This document shows, piece after piece, positions 1 through 4,371 of a stretch of 5,800 nt of DNA. The translations under genes and the position numbers were made by a program. A model generated the notes under the pieces. It did not search any database. It was not told the DNA's origin and worked only from the letters and a program-made list of their open reading frames with translations. The DNA lies in the NCBI GenBank assembly GCA_016783865.1, contig JADHVS010000267.1:1-5800 (forward strand), written 5' to 3'. The stretch comes from Bacteroidales bacterium (GTDB lineage: Bacteria; Bacteroidota; Bacteroidia; Bacteroidales; SM23-62). The first letter of the stretch is position 1, and every line of letters starts with the position of its first letter.

Positions 1-2
1 TT

Positions 3-467
3 ACCTATGATGAGGAAGGAAAAGTAACTCGGATGGCTAATTTCCAGGGTGATACCATGTACAATTGTACTGTTGAAAATTGCGGGGACATTGGTGTATC
101 CTATTTCACGTTTAATTATAATGAAGCAGATGATCTTACTGCTTTTGGTGTATATAGCCTCACCGGGCAGCTATCGAATCTGTACTGGGGATGGGCACGC
201 TTTGAGAACAAGTATGATGATCAAGGAAACCAGATTGAGCACGTAATGTTTGACCAGGATGATGAACCATTCTCGGGGATGGCAAATCCTGTAACCCAGA
301 GTGTATATGATGAACACGGATCTTTGGTTGAGCAGGTTATAATGAACATAGACCGTGAGTTGATCGATCATCCACGGTCAGGTGTGGCAGTTACGAAGTA
401 TAATTACGATGAACTTGGCCATTCTAAAGATACACTCAGGTATAATGCTATTATGGATGCCATATGA
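3..467 (+). CDS. YD-like repeat protein, C-terminal part (5' truncated by window edge)
   Basis: The reading frame is open from the first complete codon at base 3, so the gene begins outside the window. The ATG at 33 is internal: the codons before it (TYDEEGKVTR) already match the repeat. About 154 residues are visible. They form degenerate repeats of 31-37 residues, each marked by a Tyr-Asp/Asn-acidic-x-Gly-like motif. Counting from the codon at 33, these fall at residues -8 (YDEEG), 29 (YNEAD), 61 (YDDQG), 92 (YDEHG) and 125 (YDELG), often followed by an acidic 'FDxDxEP'-like stretch. This resembles the YD/RHS-like repeats of bacterial surface or periplasmic proteins, but no toxin or core domain is visible and no function can be assigned. 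It ends in TGA, overlapping the next start as ATGA, so the two genes are probably translationally coupled. Coding status is well supported; the family call is moderate. Confidence 0.75.
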   Translation, partial: TYDEEGKVTRMANFQGDTMYNCTVENCGDIGVSYFTFNYNEADDLTAFGVYSLTGQLSNLYWGWARFENKYDDQGNQIEHVMFDQDDEPFSGMANPVTQSVYDEHGSLVEQVIMNIDRELIDHPRSGVAVTKYNYDELGHSKDTLRYNAIMDAI

Positions 468-1525
468 GAATAAAAACTGAGATAGCAAAGATACGCTGGT
501 ACTTGCTATTGGTGCTGTTTCTTTTTGTTTTTATTTTTCCATTTTGTGGAGGCGGAAAACAGGGACCGAGTGGTGGTCAGGAGCTAAATGCCCAGCTTGC
601 CGTGACTGAATTTGACGGCGAATCCGGCCTGTTGCTGAAATATTTGCAGGACCAGGGAGATTATGTTAACAGCAGGCAATTTCCAAGTATGATAAAAGCA
701 GCCACGGTGTATGAAGAATTGGATGGAAATAATTACGTTATTGATCTCAGATTACCTGAATATTATGAGATGGGGCATATTCAGGGCGCAGTGAATATCA
801 GGATGAGTGACCTGGCTGACCATTTTGAGAATGATATTGTTCCGTTTCAGTATGATAAAATAATCTTTGTTTGTTACCGGGGGCATATCTCGGCCTACGT
901 AACCTGCTTGTTTAGATTGCTGGGATATGGAAATGTGTATTCTATGAGATGGGGAATGAGTTCGTGGAATATGGAGTTTGCCAAAGACAGGTGGCTCAAA
1001 GGATTAACGAATAAATATGCCGATCAGCTTGAAACCACCACAAATCCCAAACCTGAACCCCTTTACCAGCCGGTTCTGACCACCGGTCTTAGTACGGGAG
1101 CTGAGATACTCAACCACCGTGTAAGAACATTGCTTTCTGCCGAAGTGGAAAATGTTTTTATTGACGACGATCCTGTGTTTAAAAATCCGGAGGATTATTT
1201 TATCATCAATTTCGAGAGAAGGGATAAATATGAGTCAGGGCATATTCCGGGAGCTATCCGGTATAAGCCACAGGGAACCCTGGGTATTGTTTCTGAAATG
1301 GCCACAATTCCTACTGACCGCACTGTAGTAATGTATTGCGGTACAGGACAGAATTCCGCTTTTGGGGTGGCCTACCTCAGGATGTTCGGTTATGATGCCA
1401 GGTCGCACAACACCGGGAACAACTCTTTCATGCATAAAAAGATGTTGGAAGAGAGAGAGGCGTTATCATGGCAGCCTTTTACGGAAGAGTTCGTGAATGA
1501 TTTTCCTTATGTTACAGGAAAGTAG
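464..1525 (+). CDS. Exported tandem-domain rhodanese (sulfurtransferase-like), both active-site Cys kept
   Basis: A 353-residue protein with two rhodanese domains. Residues 13-27 are a hydrophobic export segment after a basic N-terminus, followed by C28 and a Gly-rich stretch (GGGKQG). This could be a lipoprotein signal, but Phe at -1 is not a classical lipobox, so a membrane anchor is also possible. Either way the domains should be periplasmic. Domain 1 (about 78-180) has the entry motif IDLRLPEYYEMGHIQGAVNI and active loop C137-YRGHI-S143, like the CYHGNSS loop of GlpE. Domain 2 (about 225-345) has FERRDKYESGHIPGA and loop C292-GTGQN-S298. Rhodaneses carry sulfane sulfur as a Cys persulfide, and both domains could do so; the donor and acceptor are unknown. 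The start overlaps the upstream stop (ATGA) and lacks a Shine-Dalgarno, which fits coupling. The stop is only 3 bases from the convergent rhodanese-like gene. Confidence 0.88.
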   Translation: MRIKTEIAKIRWYLLLVLFLFVFIFPFCGGGKQGPSGGQELNAQLAVTEFDGESGLLLKYLQDQGDYVNSRQFPSMIKAATVYEELDGNNYVIDLRLPEYYEMGHIQGAVNIRMSDLADHFENDIVPFQYDKIIFVCYRGHISAYVTCLFRLLGYGNVYSMRWGMSSWNMEFAKDRWLKGLTNKYADQLETTTNPKPEPLYQPVLTTGLSTGAEILNHRVRTLLSAEVENVFIDDDPVFKNPEDYFIINFERRDKYESGHIPGAIRYKPQGTLGIVSEMATIPTDRTVVMYCGTGQNSAFGVAYLRMFGYDARSHNTGNNSFMHKKMLEEREALSWQPFTEEFVNDFPYVTGK

Positions 1526-1528
1526 GGA

Positions 1529-2083
1529 TTATTGACTCAGGGTTAGTTCGGAAGTAATTGTTCTGTCCGGGACAAATGTGAACTGCTTCATTTCATCGTT
1601 GTAGATCAGGGGGGCATCTGCACCAGACCAATCATTAACCAGGATTTCAATTGATCCGGTTGTTTCAAGAATGACCAGATCCGTGCAACCCATCTGGTAC
1701 AGGATTGCCCAGGCCTGGGCTGCTTTAAAACTGCTGTCGGAGTAGATTACCTTAATTACATCCTCCTTTTTAAGCAATCTAACTGACTGCATGTCGAGTA
1801 ACTTTTCAAATGGCATGCTGATTGCATCAGGTAAATGTCCTGATTCATAATCTCCAGCAGATCTCAGGTCGATAAGCATTACCGGATTGGTGCCTGATGC
1901 AAGGAGACTTTTGTAACGGTTTACCGAGACCAGATGGCTTCGTTTAACGGTTTGTTCAAGCGTTTCCTCTGCCGATAGCTGGAAATCTGATTTGCCTGGT
2001 TTTACTGCAGCTACAACGATGGCCAGGCCAATCAGAATTGCGAAGGAGATAAAGTGACCTTTGTTTATTTTGAGTTTTGTCAT
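1529..2083 (-). CDS. Membrane-anchored rhodanese-like protein, catalytic Cys replaced by Ser
   Basis: A 184-residue protein. A Lys-rich N-terminus (MTKLKINKGH) precedes a hydrophobic segment at about 11-27, suggesting an N-in signal anchor with the rest in the periplasm. The rhodanese domain spans about 50-152: LIDLRSAGDYESGHLPDAIS (70-89) is the typical entry motif, and the active-site strand and loop follow at 112-118 (VIYSDSS). The position normally held by the persulfide-forming Cys is S115. The only cysteine, C133, lies outside the loop. The usual GGxxxW motif is also degraded, with only W152 kept. It is therefore unlikely to be a classical sulfurtransferase; binding or a structural role is more likely (inference). 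A tail of about 30 residues after the domain is unassigned. It is a paralogue of the product encoded at 2269-2874, sharing the loop pattern and an LxxEE(T/V)L stretch after the anchor. No Shine-Dalgarno is evident. Confidence 0.85.
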   Translation of the reverse strand: MTKLKINKGHFISFAILIGLAIVVAAVKPGKSDFQLSAEETLEQTVKRSHLVSVNRYKSLLASGTNPVMLIDLRSAGDYESGHLPDAISMPFEKLLDMQSVRLLKKEDVIKVIYSDSSFKAAQAWAILYQMGCTDLVILETTGSIEILVNDWSGADAPLIYNDEMKQFTFVPDRTITSELTLSQ

Positions 2084-2268
2084 AAATAGTATCAGGGTAT
2101 GGTTTTTCCTTCAAAAAACAAAAATCGTTAAATGTTTCATTCGCGAGGGCGGTTGTGATTGTGGCCCTGTGCGTGCCGAGCAATCATTATTCTGAGTTCA
2201 ACAAGATTCCGTGCCCATTACTCAATTCTCACACTTGCAGACTTGAAGACTTGCGACTTGTGGACTCT
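2084..2268. other. Intergenic gap between the two rhodanese-like genes
   Basis: This 185-base gap interrupts an otherwise tightly overlapping minus-strand gene set. The side near 2084-2135 is AT-rich and could hold a promoter for the 2083-1529 gene, but no clean TAnnTTTG element is seen on the minus strand; the nearest match, GATTTTTG, lacks the leading TA. The other end carries the octamer repeat at 2233-2266. No convincing terminator hairpin or small gene was found. Whether the 2083-1529 gene is co-transcribed with the transporter genes cannot be decided from the sequence. Confidence 0.5.
2233..2266. repeat. Degenerate octamer tandem repeat (ACTTGNNG)
   Basis: ACTTG starts at 2233, 2241, 2249 and 2256, with a final partial ACT at 2264. 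The period is 8, 8, 7 and 8 bases: ACTTGCAG, ACTTGAAG, ACTTGCG, ACTTGTGG. On the minus strand it reads as CAAGTC repeats. It begins 3 bases beyond the stop codon of the 2874-2269 gene, in its 3' untranslated region. It is non-coding in context, and no function can be assigned from the window alone. Confidence 0.7.
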
Positions 2269-2874
2269 TCATTCACAGCCTCCCACAAGCTCCGCCTCTT
2301 TTGATCTCTTAATTGTCAGAAAGGTTGATCTCAGGCTATCAGGAAGACTATTCATTTTATTGAAATGGTTTCGCGCTTTATACCGGATTTCAAATTTGAA
2401 ATTCTCGCCGGGTGAAATTTTTTCTCCGGAAAATTCGGTCAGCATAACAGTCCTGTACCATTCGTTCAATCCCCCTTTCATTATGCAGCTGTTTTCGTAA
2501 CCTTTTTGTATCTCCGCAATCCACGCTTCATGTGCATAATGGTTCCCATTGGAATAGAATATTTTTTTCACAGCCGGTTGGTCGAGGTATCCTAACCAAT
2601 CGGGATTAAACAGGTCTTGTAAAGGAAGGTTAAGGGCTCCCGGTATATGGCACTCCTGGTAGTCGGCAGAGGACCTGACATCGATAAGCAAAAATGTTGT
2701 ATCCTCCTGAACCACCATGCGGGCCACCTCATCGACTGTAAAATACTGTTCCCCTGACAGTGCGATATCCAATACCTCTTCAGGTTTCAGTTCGCCCCTG
2801 GAAGTATTTCTCTCAGGCAATATTGCACCAATAAATGCCAGGCCAATTATGATAATGGAAACATAGATTCTCAT
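2269..2874 (-). CDS. Membrane-anchored rhodanese-like protein, catalytic Cys replaced by Ser, next to YeeE pair
   Basis: A 201-residue protein. Residues 3-19 form a hydrophobic signal peptide or anchor, so the domain is predicted periplasmic. The rhodanese domain spans about 43-143: LIDVRSSADYQECHIPGALN (63-82), strand and loop at 104-112 (KIFYSNGNH), and the closing GGLNEW motif at 134-139. The catalytic position is S108 instead of Cys. Three cysteines exist (C75, C130, C200) but none is in the loop. The alignment of Y-S-[D/N]-x4-A-x-[Q/E]-A-W-x4-Q-x-G with the 2083-1529 product is gap-free, so the substitution is shared and not a random defect. A tail of about 60 residues (142-201) is unassigned. 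The ATG overlaps the TAA of the second transporter half (TAATG), which argues for the same transcript and a role linked to that transporter, perhaps as a periplasmic binding partner (inference). Confidence 0.87.
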   Translation of the reverse strand: MRIYVSIIIIGLAFIGAILPERNTSRGELKPEEVLDIALSGEQYFTVDEVARMVVQEDTTFLLIDVRSSADYQECHIPGALNLPLQDLFNPDWLGYLDQPAVKKIFYSNGNHYAHEAWIAEIQKGYENSCIMKGGLNEWYRTVMLTEFSGEKISPGENFKFEIRYKARNHFNKMNSLPDSLRSTFLTIKRSKEAELVGGCE

Positions 2875-3476
2875 TACAGTTCACTTGTTATTTCAGGTCG
2901 CGCGAATCTCTTTTCTGCTTTTTCTGCCAGCCAGAACATGCCGGCAGCAATTACAACCACGATCAGGATAAAAACCCCGTCGCTCAATCCGATTGCTTCG
3001 GACAATTTAACGGGTCCACGGTAACCCGCCATGTGGATTTTTTCCAGGAGTCCATAGCTTTCAGCAAATATGAATGCTCCAACCGCACCACCCAGGAGAA
3101 AAAACAGGGCATCTATTTTGCCAATGGCAAGGGCTGAAATACCTGTACCCGGACAAAAGCCTCCCATGACAAAACCAGCTCCCATGATAATGCCTCCAAT
3201 CAGGGAAGCATGAATATAGAATTGATTGTGAAAGACCAGACTCATGTCCAGCAGGTCGAGCGCATTAAGAATCCTCGCTCCCACCATGGCTACAATGGCT
3301 GCGGTAAAAAACACTTTTAGCACAGTTGCATCATACCCGTAAAACATACCTGCTAGCTTTCTGCTGGAGGAAAAACCAGCCTGTTCAAGCGCAAAACCAA
3401 AACCGATACCTATAAGAAAGGCGATAAGCAGGCTTACCCACGCAGCGAAATCTCCGGATGTTAATATTGGACCCAT
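2874..3476 (-). CDS. YeeE/YedE-family sulfur transporter, C-terminal half subunit
   Basis: A 200-residue integral membrane protein, about half the length of full YeeE-type transporters. Hydrophobic segments lie at roughly 11-31, 54-75, 88-107, 121-139 and 165-185. The diagnostic motif is GGFCPGTG (106-112, C108), followed by ALAIGKIDALFFLLGG and an FAE motif (137-139). FALEQAGFSSSRKLAG near the N-terminus is also typical. Characterised YeeE proteins pass thiosulfate through a pore lined by conserved cysteines; C108 should be one of them. The frame extends upstream to 3599, but those extra codons lie inside the partner gene and are rich in Arg/His/Cys, unlike a membrane protein. The ATG at 3476 forms a TAATG overlap with the upstream stop and gives MGPILTSGDF, so that start was chosen. 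It probably pairs with the 3988-3476 product. Substrate (thiosulfate or another sulfur or selenium species) is not decided. Confidence 0.9.
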   Translation of the reverse strand: MGPILTSGDFAAWVSLLIAFLIGIGFGFALEQAGFSSSRKLAGMFYGYDATVLKVFFTAAIVAMVGARILNALDLLDMSLVFHNQFYIHASLIGGIIMGAGFVMGGFCPGTGISALAIGKIDALFFLLGGAVGAFIFAESYGLLEKIHMAGYRGPVKLSEAIGLSDGVFILIVVVIAAGMFWLAEKAEKRFARPEITSEL

Positions 3477-3988
3477 TATATCCAGTTTTTCCTGAAGAAC
3501 CATGCGAATAAATACCCTGATCCAAATATGGCCATCATTGTTACGAAACCTGCAACGGTGAGTACTGCCATACCTGAAAGGGCAGCACCGCTGGTACATC
3601 CCCTGGCCAATTGTGCGCCAAATACAAAAAATACTCCGCCCAGAAAAGCAAAAATCAGCCGTCTGAGAGGTGACACATGATCAGGTTTTTCAATTTTGAA
3701 TTTCAACCTTCCTGAGATGGCACCTGAGATCATTCCTCCTATTAGCATCCCAAGGATTTCAAAAACCAGCCAGTTATTTAACGGACCTTCGTCACCAGTA
3801 AAATACCTTGCATAATAAGGTGACTTAAGAGCATGTTCCATGTCCAGTGCGCCTACTGCAGATACAACCAGGTATTTGATCCCACCACTTGCACCCAATC
3901 CCCTTCCCGAAAGGTACATGGCCCCCAACAGAACCAGTCCCAGTAATACACCAGCCAGATAGGGATTCATATAAGGTTTCTTCTTCAT
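3476..3988 (-). CDS. YeeE/YedE-family sulfur transporter, N-terminal half subunit
   Basis: A 170-residue integral membrane protein, first gene of the minus-strand set. Hydrophobic segments lie near 9-25, 36-48, 72-92, 108-127 and 138-165. GRGLGASGG (28-36) and ARGCTSGAALSG (128-139, with C131) are the signature of this family; C131 is the likely substrate-handling cysteine complementing C108 of the other half. Full-length family members hold both Cys motifs in one chain, whereas here they are split over two genes joined by TAATG. Two starts are possible: ATG at 3988 (MKKKPYMNPY) or ATG at 3970 (MNPYLAG). The first is preferred because it adds basic residues before the first membrane segment; neither has a strong Shine-Dalgarno. 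A -7 element and a dyad lie 18-37 bases upstream. Confidence 0.9.
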   Translation of the reverse strand: MKKKPYMNPYLAGVLLGLVLLGAMYLSGRGLGASGGIKYLVVSAVGALDMEHALKSPYYARYFTGDEGPLNNWLVFEILGMLIGGMISGAISGRLKFKIEKPDHVSPLRRLIFAFLGGVFFVFGAQLARGCTSGAALSGMAVLTVAGFVTMMAIFGSGYLFAWFFRKNWI

Positions 3989-4005
3989 TCAGCGGGATAA
4001 GATAC

Positions 4006-4022
4006 ATTTGATACAATCAAAT
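4006..4022. promoter_or_regulatory. Candidate operator: ATTTGAT-ACA-ATCAAAT dyad
   Basis: Seven-base perfect arms with a 3-base spacer; adding three more outer positions gives 10-base arms with one mismatch (4003-4025). It overlaps the TTTG of the -7 element, so a bound protein would block initiation at or near the start of transcription. The core TTGAT...ATCAA resembles the FNR half-sites, but the FNR box has a 4-base spacer and this has 3, so the binding protein is unknown. It lies 18 bases upstream of the first transporter start. Confidence 0.45.
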
Positions 4023-4025
4023 ATA
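4018..4025 (-). promoter_or_regulatory. Candidate Bacteroidota -7 promoter element (TATATTTG) for the transporter genes
   Basis: On the minus strand, TATATTTG is an exact match to the Bacteroidota TAnnTTTG -7 consensus, located 30 bases before the ATG at 3988, which would give a leader of roughly 20-25 bases. No matching TTTG-type -33 element is present at the expected distance; an ATTG lies 25 bases upstream, which is too far. The T-run just upstream could help melting. The call rests on one element and its position. Confidence 0.5.
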
Positions 4026-4083
4026 AAAAAAAGTCATCTATCATAACGATCAATGGCCTTTTTAATAGTTTAGCGGGAACTGA

Positions 4084-4228
4084 CTATGATGAAGTATCCC
4101 CCCCGGTTTGTTGCTGCTGATCGGCAATGCCGTTCATTTTTTCTCTGAATTTACGTCTCCATTCCTCTTTCGAATACCTGCTCTTGCCTTACCAATTGAT
4201 CAATTTGTGTTCGTTCTGCTGCGGTCAT
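4084..4228 (-). pseudogene. Possible eroded small gene, frameshifted
   Basis: On the minus strand, an ATG at 4228 preceded by a GAAGGA-like site opens MTAAERTQIDQLVRQEQVFE and stops after 25 codons at 4151. Another frame, open from 4188 to a TAG at 4084, reads GKSRYSKEEWRRKFREKMN and then GIADQQQQTGGDTSS. Both segments are charged, amphipathic and protein-like, and they overlap, which is what a frameshift in one former gene around 4155-4190 would leave. The second segment has no start codon and is preceded by an in-frame stop. No family is recognised. It could equally be two chance open stretches, or a gene broken by a sequencing error. Confidence 0.3.
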
Positions 4229-4291
4229 TTTTTTGAAATCATCCTTCTTTCAGTAATAGAGACGAATCAGGATTATAAATATTTTAAAACC

Positions 4292-4348
4292 AAATAAAAA
4301 CCCTTGGCAACTGTTCATTTTGTATTTGTGAAAAGCAACTAAGGGTTT
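4292..4348 (-). terminator. Possible terminator of the Asp-box protein gene
   Basis: On the minus strand, AAACCCTT (4348-4341) pairs with AAGGGTTT (4305-4298), followed at once by a T-rich stretch (TTTTTATTTG). It lies 24 bases past the stop at 4372, the right place for a terminator. The loop is unusually long (35 bases) and contains a direct repeat AGTTGC next to each arm, so a simple intrinsic terminator is uncertain. Confidence 0.4.
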
Positions 4349-4371
4349 GATTATTAGAATTTTGTCTCGAG

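Larger units (their letters stand above)
3989..4371. other. Spacer between the Asp-box protein gene and the transporter genes
   Basis: This 383-base, mostly AT-rich stretch has no intact gene of meaningful length. Going from the transporter side it holds a dyad and -7 element (4006-4025), a run of seven C (4098-4104), a probable eroded small minus-strand gene (4084-4228), and an inverted repeat (4298-4348) that may terminate the gene ending at 4372. About 45 bases after that inverted repeat (4229-4290) show nothing further. Both flanking genes are on the minus strand, so the region serves as the 3' end of one unit and the promoter of the next. Confidence 0.6.

Noticed and set aside
33..35. 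ATG at 33 as the start of the first gene
   Set aside because: The frame is open and repeat-like before it (YDEEG motif), so the gene starts outside the window.
2100..2140. A Bacteroidota promoter for the 2083-1529 gene
   Set aside because: The best minus-strand candidate, GATTTTTG, lacks the TA of TAnnTTTG and no -33 partner is clear; not strong enough to annotate.
1956..2183. A minus-strand open frame of 75 codons covering the start of the 2083-1529 gene
   Set aside because: It is another frame of the region encoding the membrane anchor; the product lacks a hydrophobic segment and domain pattern.
2159..2500. A plus-strand open frame of 113 codons
   Set aside because: It lies mostly antisense to the 2269-2874 rhodanese-like gene, whose domain motifs are clear; the plus-strand product is composition-driven and has no recognisable pattern.
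3477..3599. A longer N-terminus for the second transporter half, beginning at 3599
   Set aside because: The added residues are Arg/His/Cys-rich, lie wholly within the first half's gene, and do not look like a transporter N-terminus; the TAATG start at 3476 is far more natural.
4006..4022. A true FNR box
   Set aside because: The half-sites fit, but the spacer is 3 bases and not 4, so it is kept only as a dyad of unknown regulator.
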